DNA of 64,000 nt from DASXMT01 sp963812965 (GTDB lineage: Bacteria > Actinomycetota > Acidimicrobiia > Acidimicrobiales > RAAP-2), in NCBI GenBank assembly GCA_963812965.1, contig CAWEXG010000005.1, forward strand, positions 1-64,000, written 5' to 3'. Both the position numbers and the translations under genes were made by a program. The notes below the pieces were generated by a model. The model was not told where the DNA came from, made no database searches, and was given only the letters and a program-made list of their open reading frames with translations. Of this stretch, positions 55,326 through 64,000 are shown in pieces (positions within the stretch are counted from its first letter, which is position 1; the number at the start of each line of letters is the position of its first letter).

Positions 55326-55886
55326 ATGCCGGGGCTCACGGACGAGGCGCTGCTCACTGGCATGGCTCATGGTGACGACTCTTCGGCCGTCGTATTCGTG
55401 CGGCGCTATCAGGCCCGGGTGTACGGGCTGGCCTTTGGCATGGTGGGGGACGTGGGCACCGCCCAGGAAATTGCCCAAGAGGCGATGGTCCGGGTCTGGC
55501 GCCACGCACCGGTCTTCGACGCCCGGCGAGGCTCGGTGACGACGTGGGTCCTCACCATCACCCGAAACCTGGCGATCGATACCCTGCGCATGCGCCGGGC
55601 TGTTCCCACCGATCCCGATGACTTCGCCGGTCTCGGACTGGTCAGCGGCGAGCGTTCGCCCGAGGATGCGGCCGTTGCATCGGATGCCATCCCCGGGCTT
55701 CGGCGTGCCCTGGCAACACTGCCGTCCGAGCAGCGGCGCGCCCTCGTACTGGCGGCGGTATACGGCCGCACGGCAGCCGAGATCAGTGAGGCGGAGTCGA
55801 TCCCGTTGGGAACGGCGAAGACGAGGATTCGTGCTGGCATGTCGAAGTTGCGTACGGCGATGGCCACGAACGAGGCCCGGTCATGA
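55326..55886 (+). CDS. ECF RNA polymerase sigma factor
   Basis: A 186-residue group IV sigma factor: FVRRYQARVYGLAFGMVGDVGTAQEIAQEAMVRVWRHA (region 2) with TWVLTITRNLAIDTLR, and LPSEQRRALVLAAVYGRTAAEISEAESIPLGTAKTRIRAGMSKLR (region 4), close to the SigK/SigL type. ATG 55326 with AGGAGG 3 nt away is chosen; ATG 55308 is in frame. It overlaps the anti-sigma gene (ATGA). Confidence 0.93.
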   Translation: MPGLTDEALLTGMAHGDDSSAVVFVRRYQARVYGLAFGMVGDVGTAQEIAQEAMVRVWRHAPVFDARRGSVTTWVLTITRNLAIDTLRMRRAVPTDPDDFAGLGLVSGERSPEDAAVASDAIPGLRRALATLPSEQRRALVLAAVYGRTAAEISEAESIPLGTAKTRIRAGMSKLRTAMATNEARS

Positions 55887-56614
55887 CCGAGGATCGTTCA
55901 GTGCCCTCGAGTTGCGACGATGTGGCAGACGAGCTGGCCGAGCTGGCACTGGGAACCTTGACCGGTCGTGACCGGGTCGTCGTGCTCGCCCACATCGAGG
56001 GCTGTGCTCGCTGTAGCGCCGAGGTGGAGCAGCTCTCCGTGGCTGCCGATGCGCTTCTGCAGGTGGCACCAGCCATCGAGCCGCCCCTCGGGTTCGAGGT
56101 TCGCCTGTTCGATCAGCTCGGTGTCCGTCCGCGGAGACACGTCAGGATCCCTGCTGCTCATGCTCTTCGTAAGGCCGGTCGTATCAGCAGTGTCCGGACC
56201 GCACTGGTTGCTGCCGTCGTGGTACTGGTGCTCGGTCTTGGCATCGGGGTCGGGTTGGCGGTAGCCCCCACCGCTACTCCGGTACGCTCGGCTGACCAAC
56301 CGGTTCACGTGCCTGGAGATCAGGTGGCTGTGGCCAACCTGACGTCGAACGGCGCGGCCCGTGGCCAGGTATCGACCTATGCGGGGACGCCGGCATGGCT
56401 GTTCATGACCGTTCACGACGTTGGTTCGACGGGTCAGGTGAGCTGTCGTGTGACGTTGGCCGACGGATCCACCGCTCTGGTCGGCGCCTTCTGGATCTCG
56501 AGGGGATACGGCGCATGGGGCGCCCCGTTGCCTGCTCCCGCCAGCCAGATCCGTGCAGCGACGATTGTCGCAGCCGATGGCAAGGTCCTGGCCTCGGCCA
56601 CGTTCCACGCCTGA
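55883..56614 (+). CDS. Zinc-finger anti-sigma factor (RskA-like)
   Basis: A 243-residue membrane protein. The cytoplasmic anti-sigma zinc motif is HIEGCARCSAEVEQLS (H-x3-C-x2-C), followed by one membrane segment (TALVAAVVVLVLGLGIGVGLAV) and an outside domain with RskA-like features (GTPAWLFMTVHD; GSTALVGAFWIS). It holds the co-encoded sigma at the membrane; release would need proteolysis. ATG overlaps the sigma stop. Confidence 0.9.
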   Translation: MTEDRSVPSSCDDVADELAELALGTLTGRDRVVVLAHIEGCARCSAEVEQLSVAADALLQVAPAIEPPLGFEVRLFDQLGVRPRRHVRIPAAHALRKAGRISSVRTALVAAVVVLVLGLGIGVGLAVAPTATPVRSADQPVHVPGDQVAVANLTSNGAARGQVSTYAGTPAWLFMTVHDVGSTGQVSCRVTLADGSTALVGAFWISRGYGAWGAPLPAPASQIRAATIVAADGKVLASATFHA

Positions 56615-56639
56615 TGGGTCGGCGGTCGGTATCAGGGTG

Positions 56640-58610
56640 TCAGGCGGAACCACCGAGAGGCGCGTGCTGTGAGGTGTCGGACTGTCGAGCCCAGGTGGCG
56701 TACATCTCGGCATAGCGCCCACCACGAGCTATGAGGTCGGCGTGCGGGCCCACCTCGACGATCCGACCGTCCTCGACAACCACGATGCGGTCCGCCCGCA
56801 TGGCGGTCGACAGCCGGTGGGCGATGAGGATCGCCGTACGGTTCTCGAGGAGCAGGTCGAGCGCCGACTCGATTGCGGTCTCGGACTGCAGGTCGAGGTT
56901 GGAAGTGGCCTCGTCGAGGACGAGGACCCGCGGATGGGCAAGAAAGGCACGAGCCAACGCGATGAGCTGCCGCTCTCCTGAGGACAACGTCTGTCCCCGT
57001 TCGTGGACGGTGGTGTCGAGCCCCTCGGGTGTCCGATCGACCACAGCGCCGAGCCCCACCTTGCGCACGGCTTCGTTGATCTCCTCGGTGGTTGCCTCTG
57101 GCCGGGCGAAGGCGATGTTGTCGCCGATCGTGCCGGCGAACAGGAACGGCTCTTGGGGAACGACCCCGAGTTGCCGACGGAGTGACCGCATGGTCACGTC
57201 ACGCAGGTCGTGACCATCGATGAAGACCCGTCCTGCAGTGGGGTCGTAGAAGCGGGTCACCAACTTGGCCAACGTGGACTTTCCTGCACCGGTGGACCCG
57301 ACGAAGGCGATGGTCTCGCCGGGGGCGATCCGTATGTCCACGTCGTTGATGACCGGGACGGCCGGGTCGTAGCCGAACGAGACGTGGTCGAAGACGATCT
57401 CACCATTGATCGGAGGTAGCTCGATGGCGTCGGGAGACTCGAGGACCGTGGGCTCTGTCTCGATCAGGGCGCGCAGCTTCACGATCGAGGACTGACCCTG
57501 CTGGTAGGTGTTGTACTGCTGTACCAGGAGCTGGATGGGTTGAAAGAAGCGATTGAGGTACAGGAAGAAGGCCACCAGGGCGCCGATCGACAGCGTGTGA
57601 TGGACGACCATCTCCCCGCCGATGGCGAGCAACGCTCCTTGACCGAGCACGCCGAGTAGCTGTGTGCCCGGTCCGTACACCGCGTTGACCTGCGCCGTGT
57701 AGTTATTGGCGGCCCGGTAGTCGCCCACCACGTTGCGGTGATGGATCACGTTCTGGAGCTGCCGGTTGTGAGCGGTGACGATACGTACGCCGTGCAGGCT
57801 CTCGGACAGATCGGCCAGGACGTTGGCGATGCCATCGCGCACCCTGTCGTACCCTCGCTCGGACGCTCGTTTGAACCATATCGATGCCAGGACCAACGCC
57901 GGGATGATCAGCAACACGGTGATGGCAGCCAGCTGCACGTTGGTGGTGAACAACACCACCGTGATGACCACCATGGTGAGCCCCTGGATAGCCAGCTGGG
58001 ACAGGCCGTCCTGGAGCAGTTGCTGCAGGTTCTCGATATCGCTGGTCATGCGGCTCATGACCACACCCGCCTTCTCCTCGGTGAAGAAGGCGAGGGAGAG
58101 CCGCTGAAGATGCGCGAACACCTTGACCCTCAGGTCGTTCATGACCCAGGCTGCGATCCGTCCGGTGACTTGCACCTGGGTGCGCTGGGCTATGGCAGTG
58201 ATGACGATGAACACCAGGTAGGCGGCGGCCATGATCACGACCACGGCGAAGTGCTTGTGACCCGGCACCATGCCGTCGTTGATGGCGATCTCGGTGAGCT
58301 TCGGCCCGGTCTGGGACACGATGGCGATGACCACGATGAGGAAGCTGGCTGCAACCAGCATGCCCGGGTACTTCATGAGGAGGCGCCACAGGGTGAGCCG
58401 GCGGATCGCGTCCTTCGGCTCATGCTGGTCGAACGTGATGCTCGGCTCGGGGTGTTCCGGTTCGGACGAGAGCAGTTCGTCCACGCCGGCCTGGAGCTCT
58501 GTGGGGATGCCGGCAAAGGGCAGGCCGGGTGTGGCAGGCCTGCCGAACCCGCCCCCCATGGGACCTCCGCCCCCCATTCCCCAGGTCATCGGCCCATCCC
58601 CCCATCCCAC
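56640..58610 (-). CDS. ABC exporter subunit (TMD-NBD), second gene of a pair
   Basis: A 656-residue half-transporter. Six membrane helices are followed by the ATPase: Walker A GSTGAGKST, signature LSSGERQLIALARAF (SSGER rather than SGGQR), Walker B VLVLDEATSNLD, H-loop IAHRLST. The N-terminus has a Gly/Met-rich leader (MTWGMGGGGPMGGGFG). Together with the gene at 58586, which overlaps it by 25 bp, it should form a heterodimeric multidrug-type exporter. Substrate unknown. Confidence 0.9.
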   Translation of the reverse strand: MGWGDGPMTWGMGGGGPMGGGFGRPATPGLPFAGIPTELQAGVDELLSSEPEHPEPSITFDQHEPKDAIRRLTLWRLLMKYPGMLVAASFLIVVIAIVSQTGPKLTEIAINDGMVPGHKHFAVVVIMAAAYLVFIVITAIAQRTQVQVTGRIAAWVMNDLRVKVFAHLQRLSLAFFTEEKAGVVMSRMTSDIENLQQLLQDGLSQLAIQGLTMVVITVVLFTTNVQLAAITVLLIIPALVLASIWFKRASERGYDRVRDGIANVLADLSESLHGVRIVTAHNRQLQNVIHHRNVVGDYRAANNYTAQVNAVYGPGTQLLGVLGQGALLAIGGEMVVHHTLSIGALVAFFLYLNRFFQPIQLLVQQYNTYQQGQSSIVKLRALIETEPTVLESPDAIELPPINGEIVFDHVSFGYDPAVPVINDVDIRIAPGETIAFVGSTGAGKSTLAKLVTRFYDPTAGRVFIDGHDLRDVTMRSLRRQLGVVPQEPFLFAGTIGDNIAFARPEATTEEINEAVRKVGLGAVVDRTPEGLDTTVHERGQTLSSGERQLIALARAFLAHPRVLVLDEATSNLDLQSETAIESALDLLLENRTAILIAHRLSTAMRADRIVVVEDGRIVEVGPHADLIARGGRYAEMYATWARQSDTSQHAPLGGSA

Positions 58611-60559
58611 TCGGATCCGGGCAGATCGGAGAGAGCCGACCCGTCACCATCGTCTGTGCCGATCGCTTCAGAGCCGATCAGTGTGTCGGGCTCATCGTTG
58701 TCGCCGACCCGTCGATCGAGCTCGGCCGCCTGGGCGAGGACCTCGGCGTAGAGCGGGGTCGTCTGCAGGAGCTCGGTATGCGTGCCGTCGGCCACGATCC
58801 TCTGCTGGTCGAGGAGCACCACCCGATCGGCGAGCGAGATGGTAGACAGCCGGTGGGCGATGATCAGCGTGGTCCGGCCCTGCATCAGCAGTCGCAAGCT
58901 GGCGTGGATCTCCTGTTCGACCTGGACGTCGATGGCGCTGGTGGCATCGTCGAGGACGAGGATGGGTGGGTTCACCAGCAGGGTGCGGGCGATGGCGATG
59001 CGTTGACGCTGGCCACCGGAGAGCGTGTACCCCCGCTCACCGACGACCGTGTCGTACCCCTGGTCGAGCTGGGTGATGAACTCGTGTGCGCCGGCGGCTC
59101 GGGCCGCTGCCTCGACATCGGAGAACGAGGCTTCCGGGTTGCCGTAGGCGATATTGTCTCGCACGGATACGGAGAAGAGGAACGGTTCGTCGAGGACGAT
59201 CCCGATGTTCGCTCGCAGGCTGGCCAGCGTCAGGTCTCGGGTGTCGTGGTCGTCGATGCGAATCGATCCGTTGGTCACGTCGTAGAACCGGGTCAGCAGA
59301 CGGGCAACGGTCGACTTGCCGACTCCGGTGCGCCCGACCAAGGCCACAGTCTCACCCGGGGCGAGGTGCAGGTTGAAGTGATCGAGCACCGAGCCGTTGT
59401 CGCCACTGTTGTAGGAGAACCTGACGTCTGTGAACCGGACGTCTCCCCGGCACCCGATCAAGTCAACGGCACCCGGCCTATCGGTGACCGTCGGCTGCTC
59501 ATCGAGGATCTCGTAGATTCGCTCGGCCGAGGCGGCGGCCCGCTGGCCCATCATGATGAGCATGCCGAGCATCATGAACGGCGCCTGCAGCATCAGGAGG
59601 TAGGAGTTGAACGCCAGGATCGCCCCGATGCCCAGGTGGCCCTGGATCACCATGTACCCGCCGAACAACAGCACCAACGCCAGGCCGATCTGGGGGAGGT
59701 TCTGCACCATGGGCGTGAACCGTGCTCGGAGGTCGGCGTCCTTGATGTAGCCCCACTGCACCTTGTCGGCCGAGCCGGCAAGGGCCCGGAGCTGCTGCTC
59801 CTCGGCGGCAAAGGACTTGACCACCCTCACGCCGTTCACGTTCTCATCGACGATGGTGGCGACGTCGGCCAGACGGGACTGGATGATCCACGACACGGGG
59901 AACATGGACCTCCGCATCTTCACGCCGGTGAAGTAGACGAACGGCATGGTGGCCATGGCGATGAAGGCCAGTGGAACGTCGATCGAGAGCATGAACACGA
60001 AGGCGACCACGGCGATGGAGCACTGGACCAGGATCAGTGGGGCGAAGGTCATGTACATCTGGACCGACCGGATGTCCGAGTTGGCCCGGGAGATCAGTTG
60101 ACCTGACTGGACGCGGTCGTAGAACGAGAACGACATGCGTGTCAGGTGCTCGTAGATGATGTTCCGCAGGTCGTACTCGATGTTGTACGCCGTCTTGAAC
60201 AGGTACAGACGGGAGAGATACCCGGCGACACCCCCGACCAGTCCCAGCCCGATCACCCACCAGACGTAGTAGCTCAGCGCCACCGTATGGCGTTCGATGG
60301 AGTTGTCGATGGCGTGGTTCAACAGGTTGGGGATCTGAACCTGTAGGACGAGCCCGAAGAACGACAGCACCAGGGACAAGACGAAGATGCCCCTATGGGC
60401 ACTCATCACCGGCAACGCTCGGCGTAGCCATGACTTGGTCTGGTCGGGATCGACGGTGGCCCGAGGGGCCTCGTACCGTGCGGGCTCGGACAGCGGTACG
60501 AACTCCGTCCCCTGCTCAGAGGCGTCGGCCGGCCGGTGCCGGACGTTCAGCGGTCCCAT
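58586..60559 (-). CDS. ABC exporter subunit (TMD-NBD), first gene of a pair
   Basis: A 657-residue half-transporter with canonical TMD (YVWWVIGLGLVGGVAGYLSRL; YDRVQSGQLISRANSDIRSVQMY) and ATPase motifs: Walker A GRTGVGKST, signature LSGGQRQRIAIARTLL, Walker B ILVLDDATSAID, H-loop IAHRLSTI. The Walker B ends in Asp-Asp (LDDATS) where a catalytic Glu is usual, so this subunit may carry the degenerate site while its partner (LDEATS) is catalytic. Paired by overlap with the downstream gene. Confidence 0.9.
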   Translation of the reverse strand: MGPLNVRHRPADASEQGTEFVPLSEPARYEAPRATVDPDQTKSWLRRALPVMSAHRGIFVLSLVLSFFGLVLQVQIPNLLNHAIDNSIERHTVALSYYVWWVIGLGLVGGVAGYLSRLYLFKTAYNIEYDLRNIIYEHLTRMSFSFYDRVQSGQLISRANSDIRSVQMYMTFAPLILVQCSIAVVAFVFMLSIDVPLAFIAMATMPFVYFTGVKMRRSMFPVSWIIQSRLADVATIVDENVNGVRVVKSFAAEEQQLRALAGSADKVQWGYIKDADLRARFTPMVQNLPQIGLALVLLFGGYMVIQGHLGIGAILAFNSYLLMLQAPFMMLGMLIMMGQRAAASAERIYEILDEQPTVTDRPGAVDLIGCRGDVRFTDVRFSYNSGDNGSVLDHFNLHLAPGETVALVGRTGVGKSTVARLLTRFYDVTNGSIRIDDHDTRDLTLASLRANIGIVLDEPFLFSVSVRDNIAYGNPEASFSDVEAAARAAGAHEFITQLDQGYDTVVGERGYTLSGGQRQRIAIARTLLVNPPILVLDDATSAIDVQVEQEIHASLRLLMQGRTTLIIAHRLSTISLADRVVLLDQQRIVADGTHTELLQTTPLYAEVLAQAAELDRRVGDNDEPDTLIGSEAIGTDDGDGSALSDLPGSEWDGGMGR

Positions 60560-60641
60560 CTGGCCGCCTTCCGTGTTACCCAGTACGAGCCAATCGTCTG
60601 CGTCCGCGCCGATAATCGAGCAACGGCGATTCGCTGCTCTG

Positions 60642-62216
60642 TCACCTCGACTGTTGCGCGAGCACGGCTGGTGAAGCGTTCTGCTGTGGGGGAGCGAAGC
60701 TCGGTACGAAGTCGCGTTGGCGGACGAGGGTCAGCGCGGCCACGGCACCCACGAACGCCGTGACGGCAGCGATGATCATCAAGTGGTTGAAGGTGGCGCT
60801 GAAGCCGACTTGATAGGCGTGCAACAGGGCCTGTCGAGAAGCAGCAGACGGCATGGAAGCGGTTGCTGCCCGTACCCCGCCGCCGGTGATGGCCTGAGTG
60901 AGGGCACTACCACCGTGGGCAGCGACTTGCTGTCCTGCTGGTGTCTGGTTCAGGACGTCCCGTGTCTTCGCTTCGATCTGGCTCTGGAAGACGGCACCGA
61001 GTCCGGCAATGCCCGTGGCGATCCCCACTTGGCGGAACGTGTTGGAAGAGCCCGAAGCCATGCCACTTCGCTCATGGGGCACGACTGCAACCGATGCCGA
61101 AGCAATCACCGGGTTGGCGGCACCGATGCCGATCCCGGCGACGATGAAACCAGGCAGGAGCACTGTCCATGCTGAGTCCGGGTGGGTGGTGGCCATGAGC
61201 AGGCACCCGACGGCCACCAACAACATCCCCGCGCTCATCAAGTAGCGGGAGTGGACTCGGACGGTGAGCTTGCCCGAAATCGGAGCGACGACGAATGCCA
61301 GGACGGTGATGGGCAGAAACCGGAGTCCGGCGGCGAACGGTCCGTACCCCAGCACGTCTTGGACGTAGAGGGTGATGTAGAGGAACATGGCGAAGATCGA
61401 AGCGGCGATGGCGAACGTCGCCACGGAGATGCCCACCATCGCCGGGCGCCGGAACAGCCCCAGATCGAGCATGGGGTCCTTCTGGACGCTCTCAGCGACG
61501 AGAAATATCGCCATCAGCACTCCGGCGCCGACGAGCAGACCCACGATCTGTGTACTGCTCCAACCCTCATCGTTCCCGCGGACCAACGCCAGGACCAGCA
61601 GGAAGAGGGAGAGCGAGAACGAGATGAAGCCGATCCAGTCGATGCGACGACCGCTGCGGTCCCTCGACTCTTGGAGTTTGGTCAGCGTCGTGACGATGGC
61701 CACTATCCCGATGGGCACGTTGACGAAGAAGATCCAGCGCCACCCGACACCGCTGGTCAACGCGCCGCCTACCAGCGGGCCCACGGCCACAGCTCCACCG
61801 ATCACCGCGCCGTAGATGCCGAAGGCAGTACCCCGCTCCTTGCCCTGAAACGCCTGGGCGATGAGCGCGAGTGAGGTGGCGAACATGATGGCGCCGCCGA
61901 CGCCCTGGACACCTCGTGCCAGGTTGAGCATCAACGCCGAGGTCGATAGCCCGCAGACCAGTGACGAGGCTGAGAACACTCCCAATCCGACGGCGAAGAC
62001 CACCCTCCGCCCGAACATGTCGCCGACCACCCCAGCGGTGAGCAGGAAGGCGGCCAGGGTGAGGGAGTAGGCGTCGATGACCCACTGAAGGTCGGTGAAC
62101 GAAGAGTTGAGCGAGCGCTGGATGTCGGGCAGCGCCACGTTGACCACGGTGATGTCCAACAGGAGCATGAAAGTTCCTGTGCACACGGCGATGAGGGTCC
62201 ACCACTTCTTGTCCAT
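60642..62216 (-). CDS. DHA2-type (14-TMS) MFS exporter
   Basis: A 524-residue drug:H+ antiporter of the EmrB/QacA group. TM1 carries LLLDITVVNVALPDIQ, followed by LQWVIDAYSLTLAAFLLTAG and the motif-A segment GVVGDMFGRRVVFAVG; motif C appears as YGAVIGGAVAVGPLVGGAL. ATG 62216 starts directly at TM1, the normal place; the longer frame to 62420 crosses the Zur-like box region. Divergent from the zinc-uptake operon with 178 bp between. Substrate unknown. Confidence 0.9.
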   Translation of the reverse strand: MDKKWWTLIAVCTGTFMLLLDITVVNVALPDIQRSLNSSFTDLQWVIDAYSLTLAAFLLTAGVVGDMFGRRVVFAVGLGVFSASSLVCGLSTSALMLNLARGVQGVGGAIMFATSLALIAQAFQGKERGTAFGIYGAVIGGAVAVGPLVGGALTSGVGWRWIFFVNVPIGIVAIVTTLTKLQESRDRSGRRIDWIGFISFSLSLFLLVLALVRGNDEGWSSTQIVGLLVGAGVLMAIFLVAESVQKDPMLDLGLFRRPAMVGISVATFAIAASIFAMFLYITLYVQDVLGYGPFAAGLRFLPITVLAFVVAPISGKLTVRVHSRYLMSAGMLLVAVGCLLMATTHPDSAWTVLLPGFIVAGIGIGAANPVIASASVAVVPHERSGMASGSSNTFRQVGIATGIAGLGAVFQSQIEAKTRDVLNQTPAGQQVAAHGGSALTQAITGGGVRAATASMPSAASRQALLHAYQVGFSATFNHLMIIAAVTAFVGAVAALTLVRQRDFVPSFAPPQQNASPAVLAQQSR

Positions 62217-62294
62217 CAGGTCACGGTACCGGAGTCGGCCAGATCTACGTACAACCTCACCCGAGCGCCTGGACCGGGTGACAGAACCGATGAC

Positions 62295-62325
62295 TGGACA
62301 TCTAGAAATGAGAGTGATTATCATT
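62295..62325 (+). promoter_or_regulatory. Zinc-operon promoter with Zur-like box
   Basis: TGGACA (62295-62300), 17 bp, TTATCA (62318-62323). AATGA-N9-TCATT at 62307-62325, reading AATGAGAGTGATTATCATT, closely resembles the AATGATAATNATTATCATT-type Zur box known from actinobacteria and overlaps the -10, so zinc-loaded Zur would repress. Confidence 0.7.
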
Positions 62326-62393
62326 CGCTTTGAATGGGCAACGGAAAACCCGGTGCTCGCACGAGCAGCCACGGTGAGGAGCGCGACCCCAAA

Positions 62394-63404
62394 ATGGGAA
62401 CGCACGCAGCGGGAATACACCCAAGAGATCCGGCATCACTATCCGGTGGGCTTCTCGCATCGGCAGGCTGTAGGGCCGTTGTCGGTGCTCTGGTCCTCCT
62501 CCTGTCTGCGGTTCTGAGCCCTTTGGCGTCGAACGCTGGTGCATCGGCCACGACCAACGGTGGCAGTAGAGGTGGCGGCACCATCGTGGCGATAGGGGCC
62601 GAGAACCAGTACGCCAACGTCATCGGGCAGATCGGAGGCAGGTATGTCACCGTGACCTCGATCATGAGCAATCCCAACACGGATCCCCACACCTTCGAAG
62701 CCAGCCCGAAGGTGGCCCAAGCGGTCAGCGCTGCTCAACTGGTCATCCAGAACGGGGTCGGGTACGACACCTTCATGAACAAGATCGAGGCCGCTTCACC
62801 CAATCCGGACCGCAAGGTGCTCGTCGTGCAGAACCTCCTGGGCCTACCGGACTCCACCCGCAACCCACACCTCTGGTACAAGCCGACCACCATGCCGGTG
62901 GTGGCCACGGCGATCGCTCGCGACCTGTCCGCTCTGCAGCCCCAGCACGCGACGTACTTCGACGCCAAGGTGGTGACGTTCGACAACTCGTTGAAGCCGT
63001 GGTACTCAGCGATCGACCAGCTCGAGTCGGCGTATCCGAACGCCCCGGTTGCGACCACCGAGCCAGTAGGGGATTACCTGCTCGAAGCGGCCGGTATGAA
63101 CAACCGCACGCCGTGGGATCTCCAGGCGGACATCATGAACGGAGTCGATCCGTCTCCCCAAGACGTCACATTGGAACAGGCGCTCTTCTCGCAGCACAAG
63201 GTGAAGGTGTTCGTGTACAACCAACAAGTGGTGGACTCACTGACCCAGTCGTTCCTGACGTCGGCCAAGCGGAACGGCATCCCAGTGGTTGGTGTCTATG
63301 AGACCATGCCAACGCCTGGGTACAGCTATCAGTCTTGGATGCTGGCCGAAACCCGAGCGCTGTACAAGGCACTTGCTCACAAGGTCTCGACGCAACGGCT
63401 GTGA
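62394..63404 (+). CDS. znuA: Zinc/metal ABC transporter substrate-binding protein (ZnuA-like)
   Basis: A cluster A-I metal-binding protein. Metal ligands are suggested by NTDPHTFEASP and NPHLWYKP (histidines), a Glu in VATTEPVGDYLLEA and the end region VYETMPTPGYSYQSWML. ATG 62394 is chosen because it leaves ~70 nt after the promoter and gives a normal signal peptide (VVGALVLLLSAVLSPLASNAGASA); ATG 62334 lies 8 bp after the Zur-like box and would add 20 unlikely residues. Zinc is inferred from the box. Confidence 0.87.
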   Translation: MGTHAAGIHPRDPASLSGGLLASAGCRAVVGALVLLLSAVLSPLASNAGASATTNGGSRGGGTIVAIGAENQYANVIGQIGGRYVTVTSIMSNPNTDPHTFEASPKVAQAVSAAQLVIQNGVGYDTFMNKIEAASPNPDRKVLVVQNLLGLPDSTRNPHLWYKPTTMPVVATAIARDLSALQPQHATYFDAKVVTFDNSLKPWYSAIDQLESAYPNAPVATTEPVGDYLLEAAGMNNRTPWDLQADIMNGVDPSPQDVTLEQALFSQHKVKVFVYNQQVVDSLTQSFLTSAKRNGIPVVGVYETMPTPGYSYQSWMLAETRALYKALAHKVSTQRL

Positions 63405-64000
63405 TGGACTCACAGCAGCCATCCGTGAGCAGCAACGAGGTTCTGTCCCTGGACGGGATCACGGTGTGGCTGTCCGGGCGAGAGATCCTCCACGACGTCG
63501 GGTTCCGCATCGAGGCTGGCGAGCTCACCGGCCTGATCGGGTCGAACGGGGCAGGAAAGACGACCATCTTCCGGGTCATCCTCGGTCTACAGACCGTCAC
63601 GGCAGGCAAGGTGCTCGTCGCCGGCCGTCCTCGGAGTCGCCGAAATCCTTTGATCGGGTATGTCCCGCAGAAAGTCCTGCTCGATCCGGACATGCCACTG
63701 CGCGCCCGTGATCTGGTTGCGCTGGGGTTGGACGGCAATCGGTTCGGTATCCCGCTCCCGTCACGGAAACGTCGACAGTTGGTCGACGACATGTTGGAGG
63801 CGGTGGACGCGTCGGGCTTTGCCGACGCCCGGGTGGGCAATCTGTCCGGGGGCGAGCAGCAGCGGGTCACGATCGCCCATGCGCTGATCAGCCGTCCGAA
63901 GTTGCTCCTCTTGGACGAACCGCTGGCCAACCTGGATATTCGGAGCGCGCAAGAGGTCGTCCGGCTTCTTGCTCGGATCGCCAGGGAGCAGCAGATCGCC
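63404..64000 (+). CDS. znuC: Metal ABC transporter ATP-binding protein (ZnuC-like), partial
   Basis: The first 199 codons of an ATPase that continues beyond the window. Walker A GSNGAGKTT, Q-loop GYVPQK, signature LSGGEQQRVTIAHALI and Walker B LLLLDEPLANLDI are present. ATG 63404 overlaps the znuA stop by 1 bp (TGATG). A membrane permease gene (znuB) is expected next. Confidence 0.92.
   Translation, partial: MDSQQPSVSSNEVLSLDGITVWLSGREILHDVGFRIEAGELTGLIGSNGAGKTTIFRVILGLQTVTAGKVLVAGRPRSRRNPLIGYVPQKVLLDPDMPLRARDLVALGLDGNRFGIPLPSRKRRQLVDDMLEAVDASGFADARVGNLSGGEQQRVTIAHALISRPKLLLLDEPLANLDIRSAQEVVRLLARIAREQQIA

Overview
The window is G+C-rich DNA with dense, actinobacterial-type gene content: a DUF222/HNH (13E12-type) endonuclease, an MMPL/RND exporter, an F420-type PPOX protein, DUF2510 and COG4315 proteins, ECF sigma/anti-sigma pairs and a steroid side-chain gene set. 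I infer a soil or aquatic actinobacterium outside the classical Mycobacterium/Streptomyces groups, perhaps Acidimicrobiia. The class assignment is a guess from gene content only.

Layout. 0.3-7.3 kb: a P450, PPK2, the HNH endonuclease, small membrane proteins, an S4 protein, a 3-alpha-hydroxysteroid-dehydrogenase-like SDR and DUF2231. 7.4-9.9 kb: an MMPL exporter broken by many frameshifts. 10.1-15.3 kb: a SnoaL-like protein and a leftward Fbp-type iron ABC operon with a palindrome against its probable -10. 15.5-19.3 kb: an SDR, an HdeD-like protein, a frameshifted alanine dehydrogenase and a DUF4328 protein. 19.35-20.1 kb: a gap holding an orphan intrinsic terminator (possible sRNA) and a small ORF. 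20.1-28.3 kb: a frameshifted ABC exporter, an SDR, a PPOX protein, a Tat phospholipase C, a UbiB-like kinase and a sulfatase. 28.5-32.1 kb: two DUF35 proteins, Ltp4- and Ltp3-like thiolase-fold proteins and a ferredoxin, a probable steroid side-chain operon. 32.1-34.5 kb: gltX, a YdcF-like protein, tRNA-Gln(CUG) and tRNA-Glu(CUC). 34.5-40.3 kb: an accessory region starting at a duplicated tRNA-Glu 3' end and nested inverted repeats, then ECF sigma, membrane regulator, secreted lipase, an orphan MbcA/Xre-type antitoxin, a 35-bp hairpin repeat also present at the window start, and a secreted beta-helix protein. 40.6-44.4 kb: an ABC transporter plus two-component system operon. 44.6-54.5 kb: RCC1 lipoprotein, SDR/phospholipase/NUDIX/DinB operon, TetR/SRPBCC/sulfatase operon and a DUF2079 protein. 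54.6-60.6 kb: COG4315 protein divergent from an ECF sigma/anti-sigma pair, then a heterodimeric ABC exporter. 60.6-64 kb: a DHA2-type MFS exporter divergent from a zinc-uptake operon with a Zur-like box; its ATPase gene runs off the window end.

Two cross-cutting points. At least eight genes contain frameshifts although the coded domains are otherwise well preserved; this looks more like indel errors in the sequence than decay, but cannot be settled here. Several control sites can be read directly: a Zur-like box, an iron-operon palindrome, an ECF promoter giving a near-leaderless sigma gene, a 20-bp perfect palindrome upstream of the ABC/two-component operon, and near-consensus -35/-10 boxes.
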